From the NCBI GenBank assembly GCA_947643415.1, contig CANRWA010000024.1:1-54120 (forward strand): a stretch of DNA of 54,120 nucleotides, written 5' to 3'. Under the pieces are notes generated by a model, which made no database searches, was not told where the DNA came from, and saw only the letters and a program-made list of their open reading frames with translations. The stretch's first letter is position 1. Each line of letters begins with the position of its first letter. Position numbers and translations under genes: made by a program. Of this stretch, positions 35,834-44,848 are shown one piece after another. The stretch is from an uncultured Clostridia bacterium. GTDB taxonomy: Bacteria; Bacillota; Clostridia; Lachnospirales; Lachnospiraceae.

Positions 35834-37153
35834 TTATTGCAGAATTGGAACTGGAATCAAGATTGAAAAATGAAACTCTCCCCCATTATAATCTATCATG
35901 TACCTGCCTCCGTATCTCTCTATTGTATCCACTATATTCTGGATCCCCATTCCCCGTCCAGCCGCCTCACCATCTTTCGTGGATACAAACCTGCCATTTT
36001 CCACAACTGGTTCTTCTGCCATACTGTTCCTAACCGAAATAACGGCCTGTCCACCCTGTATCACAAACTTAACCCGGATCACCTTATCTTGACATCCTGT
36101 ACAGGCTTCTATGGCATTGTTCAATAGATTGGAAAGGACCACAACGATATCCTCTTCTCTCATATTCAAACCTGACAGGTCATTGACTTTCAGGACAACG
36201 ACAATCCCCCTGCTTACAGCCTCCTGGTATTTTGTGTTCAGAACGGCATTTACAATCACATTATTGGTATCAATGGCACTCATGCAGCCTTTCAATACAG
36301 TGTCGATTTCCCTGATATACGTTTCCAGTTCCTGATACCTCTCTCCCGCTACAAGTGCATTTATGGCTGCAATCTGATTTTTATACTCATGAGTTCTTTT
36401 ACGCTGTTTCTCCAGATTATCTGCTAAGGAATGATACATGGCAGTTTCATTTTTTGCCTTTTCCTGAAAGACCGCATATTCTCTCAATGCGGTCTCCCTT
36501 TTCATAATATCACGGATAAGATAATAAACAATAAAATTACTGGTCAACATCCCCATTATTATATACATAAAATTTCCCTGATTCGGATGATTCATTAAAT
36601 CAATATCCAGCACCATCATAGCCAGCGAACACATAGTGATCAGCGAAATAACAAGCAGAATTCCCCATTCTCTGCCACCCAGAACATCCGATTCTTTTTG
36701 CCCCAATATTTTCCCAATAAATAAAACGATAACAAATAATAAGAGTTTACTGATCACCGCCATCGTATTAACAGAAAATGCCTCTGTGAAGTCAACAGAC
36801 CTTCCTATTGCCAGAGGAAACATCCATCCCATAAAAATAATAGTCACACACTCTGCAATAAATCCCATTCCAACAAAGAGAATGGATAATGCCATTGCCT
36901 TTGCAAAGTGAACCTGATATATAAGAAACATGGCAATGGAGAACTCTGTAATAACACATGCAATACGGATATAGAAATGATTAACCAGAGCATAGGAGAG
37001 AATCAATCCTACAAGCCCCTGTATAAAAATGATGCCAAATATCCTTCCCCTATCCATCTCATTCCTTTTCTGGGCAAAAAACTGAAACAACAGCATGCTG
37101 CAGTATATTTCTGCTATAACCATAATAACCGTATGGATATAATATTCCATCAT
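35834..37153 (-). CDS. GHKL sensor histidine kinase (AgrC-like), system 3
   Basis: This kinase (439 residues) has six hydrophobic helices (about 5-200), a linker helix, the acceptor His in KRTHEYKNQIAAINALV, and a GHKL ATPase with VLSNLLNNAIEACTG and GRGMGIQNIVDTIERYGG. Its start (ATGATG) overlaps the stop of the regulator gene, with GGGGGAG upstream. Like the other two kinases in this region it has no agrBD genes nearby. Confidence 0.88.
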   Translation of the reverse strand: MMEYYIHTVIMVIAEIYCSMLLFQFFAQKRNEMDRGRIFGIIFIQGLVGLILSYALVNHFYIRIACVITEFSIAMFLIYQVHFAKAMALSILFVGMGFIAECVTIIFMGWMFPLAIGRSVDFTEAFSVNTMAVISKLLLFVIVLFIGKILGQKESDVLGGREWGILLVISLITMCSLAMMVLDIDLMNHPNQGNFMYIIMGMLTSNFIVYYLIRDIMKRETALREYAVFQEKAKNETAMYHSLADNLEKQRKRTHEYKNQIAAINALVAGERYQELETYIREIDTVLKGCMSAIDTNNVIVNAVLNTKYQEAVSRGIVVVLKVNDLSGLNMREEDIVVVLSNLLNNAIEACTGCQDKVIRVKFVIQGGQAVISVRNSMAEEPVVENGRFVSTKDGEAAGRGMGIQNIVDTIERYGGRYMIDYNGGEFHFSILIPVPILQ

Positions 37154-37875
37154 ATCTCCCCCTGATGCTGGATATACTCCTTCTCCACATTCTTATAATA
37201 TTTTTTTGAAATATGGATCTCCATCCCGTTTACCAGAGATATCCGATACCGTTCCACTCCCACTGCATAACTCATATTCACTAAAAAGCTCTGATGTGTG
37301 CGGCAGAATCCATGTTTTCCCAGTTCCTGCTCCACTGTATCCAGCTTATCATACCGGGAATACTCTTTTACCCCGTCCTCCATAACATAAAACACGACCT
37401 TATGCAGCCTGCTCTCCACATAAAGAATAGAATCAGCCGGGACACTCTTTTTGCCATTGGCAGACGAAAAAGTGCACATCACTTTGCCATAAGCCATCTG
37501 GGCAGTTATTGTGTCCAAACATTCCTTCAGGGCATTTTCAAGACTGTCTTCCTCCTTCAGGAGATATCGCACTGCACCAACTTTATATCCCTCCAGCACA
37601 TAAGTAATATATGCTGTCACAAAAACTATATAAACCCCTGCGGAGATCTGGCGGATTTTCTCTGCCGCCTTCATTCCATCCATTTCTTCCATACTGACAT
37701 CAAGAAATACCATATCATACTTTAAAACAGAATCTTCGTTATTTAATATTTCCTCTCCTGATGAATACAGGTCAATCTGGCAGGCACAGCGCTTTTTTTT
37801 CATATGTTTTTCTATCAGTTCCTTTTCCCGGCGCCTGAAATATGCTTCATCATCACATATCGCAATACGGAACAT
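37150..37875 (-). CDS. LytTR-family response regulator, system 3
   Basis: This regulator (about 241 residues) has the receiver motifs CDDE at 7-10 and phospho-Asp59 in DMVFLDVSMEEMDGMK, and a LytTR domain (about 135-240; ILYVESRLHKVVFYV, FCRTHQSFLVNMSYAVGV). The ATG at 37875 has GAAGAGGGATG upstream; the frame is open to 37983 but that part overlaps the DUF3737 gene. It is the first gene of the pair with the system 3 kinase. Confidence 0.9.
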   Translation of the reverse strand: MFRIAICDDEAYFRRREKELIEKHMKKKRCACQIDLYSSGEEILNNEDSVLKYDMVFLDVSMEEMDGMKAAEKIRQISAGVYIVFVTAYITYVLEGYKVGAVRYLLKEEDSLENALKECLDTITAQMAYGKVMCTFSSANGKKSVPADSILYVESRLHKVVFYVMEDGVKEYSRYDKLDTVEQELGKHGFCRTHQSFLVNMSYAVGVERYRISLVNGMEIHISKKYYKNVEKEYIQHQGEI

Positions 37876-37909
37876 GAAACATCCCTCTTCTCTGTAAAAA
37901 TTGACTTTA

Positions 37910-38749
37910 TCATTCTCTCTCGATAATGATCTCTCCCAAATACTTCTCATCGTCACGAATGATCTCCTCCACACCAGGCACATAAATATGCCCGGATAAT
38001 GGATTTTTAATGCTCTGTACTAATGTAGTGACCGTTGCCTCAACTTCTGACTTTTCAAAACACAGATCTGCATCAATCAATTCACAATTTACCAGTTTCA
38101 ATCCTTTGCAATAACAAAGAGGCTGTGTACCTGTGATCCTGCAGTTCTCAAAAGTAACGTTCTCACAATACCATGCAAGATACTCCCCTTTTACGATACT
38201 GTCTCTCACTGTCACGTTCTTTGCATGCCAGAATGCATCCTTGGTATCCAGAACACAATTTTCAAACACTGAATCTGTTATGTACTGGAAAGAATATTTT
38301 CCTTTCATATTCACAGCCTGGAAATTCAGATGATCCGAACGCATCATAAAATATTCACTCTCTGCTTTGCAGTTTTTCATCTCAATGCCCTGTACCGACC
38401 AGCCGAATTCCGGTGAAACAATATCACAACCCTGCATTGTGACATTGCTGCATTCCCGCAATGCTTTAATTCCATGAAGTTTCGTATCTGTGATCTGAAT
38501 ATCATGCGAATACCACAAAGCCGCCCGACAGAGTTCAGTCATCTCAGATGCGGCAATCTTTAATCCATCATCATGCCAGAATGGGTATCTCAGGTTAAAA
38601 AAGCAGTTTTCAACGGTAACTTCTTTTCCTTCTTTAAAAGCACTTTCCCCATCTGCCGGACCGTCAAAACGGCAGTCTTTCACAACAAGATCCTTTGCTC
38701 CGTATAATGCCCTCTCTTCATCAAATGTTTTGCCGGTAACTATATTCAT
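37910..38749 (-). CDS. DUF3737 family right-handed beta-helix protein, copy 2
   Basis: The 279-residue protein matches DUF3737: TGKTFDEERALYGAKDLVVK, FDGPADGESAFKE, FNLRYPFWHDDGLKI, ELCRAALWYS, KLHGIKALREC, CDIVSPEFGWS and YLAWYCENVTFENC. The repeating rungs predict a right-handed beta-helix. The activity of the family is not known; it often sits beside LysR, flavodoxin and aldo/keto reductase genes. The ATG at 38749 has AAAGGAG upstream. It is very similar to the copy at 40489, and the two flank the ligase and ABC fragment. Confidence 0.88.
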   Translation of the reverse strand: MNIVTGKTFDEERALYGAKDLVVKDCRFDGPADGESAFKEGKEVTVENCFFNLRYPFWHDDGLKIAASEMTELCRAALWYSHDIQITDTKLHGIKALRECSNVTMQGCDIVSPEFGWSVQGIEMKNCKAESEYFMMRSDHLNFQAVNMKGKYSFQYITDSVFENCVLDTKDAFWHAKNVTVRDSIVKGEYLAWYCENVTFENCRITGTQPLCYCKGLKLVNCELIDADLCFEKSEVEATVTTLVQSIKNPLSGHIYVPGVEEIIRDDEKYLGEIIIERE

Positions 38750-38880
38750 TTCAGCAGCTCCTTTCGTCTTGCTTTGTTGTGTCTTTTTCTGTAGTATACC
38801 GCTGTTTCCGTAAAATAGCAAATCATTGGGTGGTTTCCGTAAATTAAAAAAATGAACCAGCGCCGTGAGGATTTATGCAG

Positions 38881-39030
38881 TTTTCCCGCACCAGAGGAAC
38901 CCATAATTACTGTAAAATCACAATCATATATTTCTATATTTACATCATGGAGTACCGAATTGCTTTTTTTGCCCTGCTGATATGATTTGCAGATATGCCT
39001 GCCCTGCAATAACACATTCCCTGTGCTCAA
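38881..39030 (-). pseudogene. ABC transporter ATP-binding protein, N-terminal fragment
   Basis: The first 50 residues are the start of an ABC ATPase of the MacB/LolD type (CKSYQQGKKSNSVLHDVNIE, FTVIMGSSGAGK), ending exactly after the Walker A Lys. The following sequence is unrelated and runs to a stop at 38746. The start codon is TTG and overlaps the ligase stop. The rest of the ATPase and any permease are missing, so the gene is broken, probably when the second DUF3737 copy arrived. Confidence 0.8.
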
Positions 39031-40472
39031 ACCGCATCCCTCACTTCCTTGCCCTTGTGAATGGTTTTTTCACATTCCGGAAGTTTGGTTTTTTCAAACT
39101 TCCTATGGCTCGCCACAGGCGAGACATTTTCTTCCTGCACAATCAACCGCTTTTTTCCTGTTTTTTTATCCGGCAAGATTTCATCCACAAATCGGATAAA
39201 AAAACGGACGCTGCCCATATCTTTCTCATGGAGGATTTTCTTCATCTGCTGTATTATTTCCCGCTGGATTTGCGGTTTCTTTTCCTGATTCGAGACCTGT
39301 GCCAGCATTTCAAAAGCATCTTTGTCTGTCTTTTGGAACTGGTAATCCAAAAGCCCTTCAACACAGATGCCCTCTACCGCCAATGGGTGAAGAAAATCAC
39401 GTTTTCCATTATCATCCTCAAACCATATAATATCCTCATTTCTGCTCAGTAGAATATCTGCCTGCCTAAACGGATATCTGCTTTTTTTACTCTGTCGGAA
39501 TACCAACTGATCTGTAATTTCATAGCGGATTAACGGCTGCACATAATTGTAAAGGCAGGTAAGAAACATCTTTCCATTTTCCACCTCAATATAATTCATG
39601 TCATCAAACAAGTACATTCCTTCTGCCCTGTCCGTCTCCACTCCCATTGCCAACGATTCACTGGCGCCATAAAAATTCACAACAACAGACCCAAAGATTT
39701 TCTCTAAATAATCCCTAAGTCCCGGCGCAAGTGGCTCTCCACATGAAATCACACGGCACACATCTACGGAAACCTCACTGTTCTCTACCAATTCTCCCAA
39801 AATCTTTATGGCAGACGGATAACCAATGATAATATCCGGCTGAAATTCCCTGACCGTCTGAACCCACTTAAAAAGCGGTGTTTTGATATCCAGAAACCTC
39901 TGCTCTGCCCCTACGCCACGGATTCCATCCCCTACTGCCATTGCACCGCCATACCGTCCATCGGTAGCAGCAATATATAAAATCCGCAGGCCTCCAGACA
40001 AAAGCTTCAAAATCTGCGACATCGTCATATCCCACAAAGCCCCACGGATAATCCCCAAAAGCATACTTTCCCACGCAGAGGTATCGTACACAAAATATCT
40101 TGGCACTCCCGTACTGCCTGACGAATGTACCACATGGTATTTTCCCTTAAAAAGTTTTTGATTGACAGAGTCTGTTTCATCAAATTTGCGAAGTTCCTCC
40201 TGTCGGATGTCCGGCACAGTCACAATCTCGTGAAAATGCTCCATCAGACTATTTTTATCCATTGTTGGAAAAGCAGACAGGGGAAGACTCCCAATCTGTT
40301 CCCTGGCAATGCCATTTTTCCCAAAAACCTCTTTATAATAGTTTGAATGGTCATAGGCATAATAGAGAAGTTTTCGCAGCTTTTTATTCTGTAAAGCCTG
40401 AACCTGCTTTCTTGTCTTATGCTCATTTCTTTTTAGTTCTAATAAATTCCACAGCAAACGGCATTGTCCCAT
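39027..40472 (-). CDS. Phenylacetate-CoA ligase-like adenylate-forming enzyme
   Basis: This enzyme (about 481 residues) belongs to the PaaK / coenzyme F390 synthetase branch of AMP-forming ligases, which activate a carboxylate as acyl-AMP. The N-terminal helix region (KLRKLLYYAYDHSNYYKEVF), the nucleotide loop HSSGSTGVPRYFVYD, the core GYPSAIKILGEL, FYGASESLAMGVE and PLIRYEITDQL are visible. The substrate is unknown. The start at 40472 has GGAGGAA upstream. The last 35 or so residues (from SPVASHRKF) are not typical of the family and are encoded by two palindromes (39079-39123). It lies directly between two DUF3737 genes. Confidence 0.82.
   Translation of the reverse strand: MGQCRLLWNLLELKRNEHKTRKQVQALQNKKLRKLLYYAYDHSNYYKEVFGKNGIAREQIGSLPLSAFPTMDKNSLMEHFHEIVTVPDIRQEELRKFDETDSVNQKLFKGKYHVVHSSGSTGVPRYFVYDTSAWESMLLGIIRGALWDMTMSQILKLLSGGLRILYIAATDGRYGGAMAVGDGIRGVGAEQRFLDIKTPLFKWVQTVREFQPDIIIGYPSAIKILGELVENSEVSVDVCRVISCGEPLAPGLRDYLEKIFGSVVVNFYGASESLAMGVETDRAEGMYLFDDMNYIEVENGKMFLTCLYNYVQPLIRYEITDQLVFRQSKKSRYPFRQADILLSRNEDIIWFEDDNGKRDFLHPLAVEGICVEGLLDYQFQKTDKDAFEMLAQVSNQEKKPQIQREIIQQMKKILHEKDMGSVRFFIRFVDEILPDKKTGKKRLIVQEENVSPVASHRKFEKTKLPECEKTIHKGKEVRDAV
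39079..39123. repeat. Palindromic element inside the end of the ligase gene
   Basis: GGAAGTTTG (39079-39087) pairs with CAAACTTCC (39095-39103), followed after TATGG by CTCGCC/GGCGAG (39109-39123). The element with its TTCCTATGGC segment resembles the intergenic hairpins at 44881-44933. Confidence 0.6.
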
Positions 40473-40488
40473 AGCATAATTCCTCCAT

Positions 40489-41340
40489 CTAAGCACAACA
40501 GCACTTCTTCGGCAAAATGACTTTGTCTTTTGACTTTTCATCATCACGGATAATCTCCCCTACACATGGAACATGAATATGCCCGGAGAGAGGATTTTTA
40601 ATACTGTCCACAGCAGTCTTAATCGTGGCCTCCACTTCCGATTTCTCAAAGCACAAATCTGTATTTACCATCTCACAGTCAACCAGTTTCAGCCCCTTAC
40701 AATAACACAGTGGCTGTGTGCCGATAATCTTACAGTTTTCAAAGGTCACATTCTCACAGTACCATGCCAGATACTCGCCCTTTACTACACTGTCCCTTAC
40801 CACAATATTTTTGGCGTGCCAGAAAGCATCCTTCGTATCAAAATTACAGTTTTCAAAAACTGAATTTTCGATATACTGGAACGAATATTTTCCTTTCAGT
40901 GTTACACCCCGAAAGGTCAAACAATCAGAACGCATCATGAAATATTCGCTCTCTGCCGTTGAATTTTCCATTTCCATCTGATGCACTGACCATCCAAACT
41001 CCGGTGAAACAATATCGCAGCCTTTCATCTTTACCTGACTGCATTCCCGCAATGCCTTGATCCCATGCAGTTTCGTATCCACAATCTCGATATTCCTTGA
41101 ATACCACAACGCCGCCCGGCAAAGCTCTGTCATTTCTGAACCCACAATTTTCATATGGTCGTCATGCCAGAACGGATAACGAAGATTAAAGAAACAATCC
41201 TCTGCCCGGGCATTCCTGCTTTCCTTTAACGCACTCTCTCCATCTGCCGGGCCATCAAAGGAACAGCGACGCAAAATCAGCCCGTCACTTCCATACAAAG
41301 CCCGTTCCTCATCAAACTTTTTGCCTGTTATTGTTTTCAT
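40489..41340 (-). CDS. DUF3737 family right-handed beta-helix protein, copy 1
   Basis: This 283-residue DUF3737 protein has the same landmarks as copy 2 (TGKKFDEERALYG, FDGPADGESALKE, FFNLRYPFWHDDHMKI, GIKALREC and YLAWYCENVTFENCKI). It ends in a Cys-rich tail (KKCCCA) that copy 2 lacks. It is the first gene after the divergent promoter shared with the LysR gene and is followed after 16 bp by the ligase gene, so it is the head of a LysR-adjacent operon. The molecular function of the family is not established. Confidence 0.9.
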   Translation of the reverse strand: MKTITGKKFDEERALYGSDGLILRRCSFDGPADGESALKESRNARAEDCFFNLRYPFWHDDHMKIVGSEMTELCRAALWYSRNIEIVDTKLHGIKALRECSQVKMKGCDIVSPEFGWSVHQMEMENSTAESEYFMMRSDCLTFRGVTLKGKYSFQYIENSVFENCNFDTKDAFWHAKNIVVRDSVVKGEYLAWYCENVTFENCKIIGTQPLCYCKGLKLVDCEMVNTDLCFEKSEVEATIKTAVDSIKNPLSGHIHVPCVGEIIRDDEKSKDKVILPKKCCCA

Positions 41341-41412
41341 AATTATCGCATCCTTTCTGCAAATAAAAATATTTCAAATGAAAATAGGTATCAATTTTTT
41401 ACTTCTATCACT

Positions 41413-41441
41413 ACTATAATACAGTGCCTTATTTATAGCAA
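41413..41441 (-). promoter_or_regulatory. Promoter of the DUF3737-ligase operon
   Basis: On the minus strand, TTGCTA (41436-41441), 17 nt and TATAGT (41413-41418) lie about 73 nt before the DUF3737 start. The -35 overlaps the sequence shared with the promoter at 47069-47097. Confidence 0.65.
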
Positions 41442-41459
41442 ATACTTATATCGCATATT
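41439..41459. promoter_or_regulatory. Putative LysR operator, site 1
   Basis: CAAATACTTATAT-N3-ATATT occurs here and again at 47095-47115, in each case overlapping the -35 of a minus-strand promoter. It lies in the divergent region beside the LysR gene, the usual place for such an operator. Confidence 0.55.
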
Positions 41460-41468
41460 TAATCATGC

Positions 41469-41497
41469 TTGACAGCTATATTATAATGAATTATACT
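41469..41497 (+). promoter_or_regulatory. Promoter of the LysR gene
   Basis: A perfect TTGACA (41469-41474), 17 nt and TATACT (41492-41497) lie 32 nt before the ATG. A dyad TATAAT/ATTATA (41482-41495) overlaps the -10 and could be an autoregulatory site. Confidence 0.75.
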
Positions 41498-41528
41498 CTA
41501 CTTATAATCGCGAAAAGGAGGATTTGAC

Positions 41529-42413
41529 ATGGAGTTACGCGTTCTTCAATATTTTCTTGCCGTTACCAGAGAGCAAAGCATTTCCGGCGCTGCAGAGTCC
41601 CTGCATCTATCCCAGCCTACTCTTTCCAGGCAGTTAAAAGACATGGAGGAGGAACTGGGAAAGCAGCTTATGATACGGGGAAACCGCAAGATCACGTTGA
41701 CGGAGGAAGGCATGATCCTGCGGAAACGTGCGGAAGAAATCCTTGATTTAGTACAAAAGGCAGAACATGAAATCACTATTTCTGATGATGTAATTGCCGG
41801 GGACGTATACATCGGTGCCGGAGAAACCGATGCCGTCCGCCTGCTTGCCAAAGCCGGAAAAAATATACAGATGGAATATCCGGACATCCATTACCATATT
41901 TCCAGCGGTGACTCAACAGACGTTTTAGAAAGCCTGGATAAAGGGCTGATTGATTTTGGCATGATATTCGGTCCGATTGACGCCTCAAAATATGAATATC
42001 TGGAATTTCCTGTCAAAGACAAATATGGAATTTTAATGAGGAAAGACAGCCCTCTTGCGAAAAAAAACTGCATACGACCGGAAGACCTTCATGATAAACC
42101 TATCATGTTTAACCGCAACACCCATGATGGTGATTTACTGACCTCATGGCTTGGCAAAAGTCTTTCGGAATTGAATGTAGCTGCAACCTATAACCTGCTG
42201 TTCAATGCATCCCTGATGGTGGATGAAGGCCTGGGGTATGCTTTTGCCCTGGATAAAATCATCAACACGGACGGAGACAGCAATCTCTGTTTTGTTCCCT
42301 GCGAACCAGAATTAAGTGCAGGCATGAGCCTGCTATGGAAAAAATACCAGATATTTCCAAAGGCGGCAAAGAAGTTTCTGGAGGAGTTTCAAAGAATGCT
42401 GAGTGAAAACTAA
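41529..42413 (+). CDS. LysR family transcriptional regulator
   Basis: This regulator (294 residues) has the N-terminal winged helix-turn-helix (about 1-60; QYFLAVTREQSISGAAESLH, LSQPTLSRQLKDMEEELG) and a substrate-binding-protein-like effector domain (about 90-290; GAGETDAVRLLAKA, GMSLLWKKYQIFPKAAKKFL). AAAGGAGG precedes the ATG. It is divergent from the DUF3737-ligase operon and faces the Ntn hydrolase gene convergently. The sequence shared by the two promoters at 41439 and 47095 makes it the likely regulator of both arms of the neighbourhood. The effector is unknown. Confidence 0.93.
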   Translation: MELRVLQYFLAVTREQSISGAAESLHLSQPTLSRQLKDMEEELGKQLMIRGNRKITLTEEGMILRKRAEEILDLVQKAEHEITISDDVIAGDVYIGAGETDAVRLLAKAGKNIQMEYPDIHYHISSGDSTDVLESLDKGLIDFGMIFGPIDASKYEYLEFPVKDKYGILMRKDSPLAKKNCIRPEDLHDKPIMFNRNTHDGDLLTSWLGKSLSELNVAATYNLLFNASLMVDEGLGYAFALDKIINTDGDSNLCFVPCEPELSAGMSLLWKKYQIFPKAAKKFLEEFQRMLSEN

Positions 42414-42427
42414 CGCCCAAAAATGGT

Positions 42428-42453
42428 ATAGAAAAAACATAACATTTTTCTAT
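42428..42453. terminator. Weak hairpin between convergent genes
   Basis: ATAGAAAAA (42428-42436) pairs with TTTTTCTAT (42445-42453), followed by a T-rich stretch on the plus strand. The stem is AT-rich, so it could act as a bidirectional terminator for the LysR and hydrolase genes but is weak. Confidence 0.35.
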
Positions 42454-42466
42454 CCCTTTTTCTTTG

Positions 42467-43585
42467 CTATTTTATCTTGAATCTATATGCTCTTTCGTAA
42501 TTCTCCCTGTGATAATACCAAACCTCCCCGCTTCCCTGATGAAAGACAATACTCCACTCCGTTGACGAGGGGTCATCAAAATTATCTTTGCTGACGCTGT
42601 CCAGTGCATCCCTGATGTCCTGCCCATCCATCGTTTTCTTTTCCTTCAGCCGCTTTGTGAGAATTTCATACCGGGTATGGGACTGCTCTGTCCCAATTCC
42701 ATGCTTTTCTCCCTCTGCCAGATAAAAATTCGTTACCACCGGCGTATCTGTAACCACCATTTCATTGTCAATATATTCTACCGCCACAGCTTTACCCTTT
42801 GCGTCTGCCAGCGCAAAATGTACCATCATTCCCATTGAGGCATGCAGGTCATATTCTTTTAACAGTTCCAATGCCTCATCTACATCCGCCGCCCTGTCTA
42901 ACAACAGCCGGACTGCTGTTGTCGTGGTAATATCCTTCTTATCCGTCTCCTGTGCAATCGAGGCAGAATCTTCAATCATATTTACAGAGACACAAAACCC
43001 CTTTTCATTCATCCCATCCAGCGGTGCATACAATGCCGCCATCGTTTTCATTTCATCCGGCAGGCGTTCCAGTTCCATCCCTGCCGCTGCCTGAATAAAA
43101 TCCATATTTACCGTAGAGAGGGAGGCATACCCTTCCTCCGGCTCCGCACTGACGACTAAGGCATCACAGGTATTCCAGTCGAAATTCCTTCCAAAAAGAT
43201 AACTCCCGTCTGCATTCTGAACAGATAATGTACTGCACCCAAACATATTTCCAAAAAACTCCAAAACAGACTTTCCGGAAAACAGATGCTTTGTCAAAAA
43301 TTTCATCACATCCGCATCCGAAGATGCCCCTCCCTGCTCCAGAAACTGAGCCAGTTTATAGTCCCCCGTATATTTTACGGCAGAAAAACCATCCTCCAGC
43401 GAAACCATTTCAGATGTCAGGGTAATGATGTCTGCATCCTCCGCCTTCCGTTCCCCATTTCCCTGTTCGGACTGCAAACCCTCACTTCCCTTTTCTGTCT
43501 GTGCCAGTTCTGTTTTTCCGCATCCTGCTGCCAGCATAGAGACTATAAGTAACAGCATAATCAGGTGGCTGATTTCTTTTTTCAT
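42467..43585 (-). CDS. Lipoprotein Ntn hydrolase, linear amide C-N hydrolase type
   Basis: This lipoprotein (about 372 residues) has a signal ending in the lipobox LAAGC (Cys22). The catalytic part resembles choloylglycine hydrolase / acyl-CoA:6-aminopenicillanate acyltransferase-like Ntn hydrolases: the likely nucleophile Cys117 in MFGCSTLSVQ is followed by YLFGRNFDWNTCD, and NEKGFCVSVNM and TTTAVRLLLD come later. Family members hydrolyse amide bonds of small acyl compounds; the true substrate is unknown. About 115 residues precede the nucleophile, which would have to be removed for a free N-terminal Cys. The ATG at 43585 has GAGGATTGAA upstream. It would act on the cell surface. Confidence 0.78.
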   Translation of the reverse strand: MKKEISHLIMLLLIVSMLAAGCGKTELAQTEKGSEGLQSEQGNGERKAEDADIITLTSEMVSLEDGFSAVKYTGDYKLAQFLEQGGASSDADVMKFLTKHLFSGKSVLEFFGNMFGCSTLSVQNADGSYLFGRNFDWNTCDALVVSAEPEEGYASLSTVNMDFIQAAAGMELERLPDEMKTMAALYAPLDGMNEKGFCVSVNMIEDSASIAQETDKKDITTTTAVRLLLDRAADVDEALELLKEYDLHASMGMMVHFALADAKGKAVAVEYIDNEMVVTDTPVVTNFYLAEGEKHGIGTEQSHTRYEILTKRLKEKKTMDGQDIRDALDSVSKDNFDDPSSTEWSIVFHQGSGEVWYYHRENYERAYRFKIK

Positions 43586-43688
43586 TTCAATCCTCATTTC
43601 TATGCAACTTGTTGGGAAAATGGTGATATCATCATTGCTATCGCATGGCAATACCTCCCCCCAAATACTTTACATCCATAATAAAGGG

Positions 43689-44819
43689 CTATAAAATATC
43701 TTTCCACCAGCGCTTCATGCTGCTTTCCATACTGTTCAGATTCATTGTCTCCCCGATCTGCGGCGTCACAATCTGCAATCCCGCCTGCTCCCCCGCTGCT
43801 ACAAAACGCTCTGCGGAATCATCCCACGGATGGTTCGCCAGTGCAAAAGCACCCCAATGGATTGGCATCGCCACTTTCGCACCAAGTGTCTGTGCTGCTT
43901 GAACAGCCTCCTCCGGGAACATATGGACTTCCGGCCAGTTCACATCATACTGGGCACAGTCCGTCATAACAAAATCAAACTCGCCGTATTTATCACAAAT
44001 CTTTTCATACTGACTGCCATATCCGCTGTCCCCGCTCTCAAATACCTTATGGTATTCATCCTGAAATACCCAGGACGCCCAAAGCGTTGCAAACTGGTCA
44101 TTCAGGCTTCTTCCAGAATAATGCCTTGCCGGCGTGCAGCCCACCGTAAGGCCGTCCACTGTCGTTTCCTCCCACCATGCCATATTCCGGATTTTCTTTT
44201 CCGCCACACCCCAACGCTCCAGATGGTTTTCCACGCCAAGCGGTACGATATACTGTTCTACCTTTTTGTCGATTTCCTTTATCACGTTATAATCCAGATG
44301 GTCATAATGGTCGTGGGACAAGATCAGCAGGTCAATCGAAGGCAGTTCCCCTGCTTCGACAGGCGGATGTGAAAAGCGCTTATTCCCTGCAAAAGATACC
44401 GGGGAACTTCTTTCACTGAATACCGGGTCAATCAGTATATTCATCCCATGCATCTGAAGAAGAAGAGAAGAATGTCCAAACCATGTAACCCTTACTTCAT
44501 CCTCCGGCAATTTCTCGTCAAAAACCGGTTCCGCCACCGGAATCTCTCCCTCCGGTTTCGTTCCCTTCCCGGACATAATGTATTCATCCGTCTGCTCTGT
44601 TTCCCTGACAATCTGAAAATCGCCATCATTATAAAACTTTCCATCACGGTAATTCTCCGCTCTGGCTTCATAATCCTTCTGATCTTCCGCCAAAGCCCTG
44701 CCGCCGAAAGCAGGCCATAACTTCAAAAACAACAGCGCCGCCAACAGCAAAGTCATAAGAACAACTAAAAATATTATGATAGCTTTTATCCACTTGTGAT
44801 TTTTTATAAATTTTCTCAT
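43689..44819 (-). CDS. Membrane-anchored MBL-fold metal-dependent hydrolase
   Basis: This protein (376 residues) starts with a membrane anchor (about 11-33; AIIIFLVVLMTLLLAALLFL) and then a metallo-beta-lactamase-fold domain of the UlaG / NAPE-PLD-like type: TWFGHSSLLLQMHGMNILID, LILSHDHYDHLDY (metal-binding HxHxDH), GCTPARHYSGRS, VFESGDSGYG and AMPIHWGAFALANHPWDD. Relatives cleave lactones or phosphodiesters. The catalytic domain probably faces outside. It is one of a group of surface or secreted proteins in the LysR neighbourhood and precedes the Ntn hydrolase gene by about 100 bp. Confidence 0.88.
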   Translation of the reverse strand: MRKFIKNHKWIKAIIIFLVVLMTLLLAALLFLKLWPAFGGRALAEDQKDYEARAENYRDGKFYNDGDFQIVRETEQTDEYIMSGKGTKPEGEIPVAEPVFDEKLPEDEVRVTWFGHSSLLLQMHGMNILIDPVFSERSSPVSFAGNKRFSHPPVEAGELPSIDLLILSHDHYDHLDYNVIKEIDKKVEQYIVPLGVENHLERWGVAEKKIRNMAWWEETTVDGLTVGCTPARHYSGRSLNDQFATLWASWVFQDEYHKVFESGDSGYGSQYEKICDKYGEFDFVMTDCAQYDVNWPEVHMFPEEAVQAAQTLGAKVAMPIHWGAFALANHPWDDSAERFVAAGEQAGLQIVTPQIGETMNLNSMESSMKRWWKDIL

Positions 44820-44848
44820 TTTGCCTCATCCTTTCAAGTCGGTTTTCT

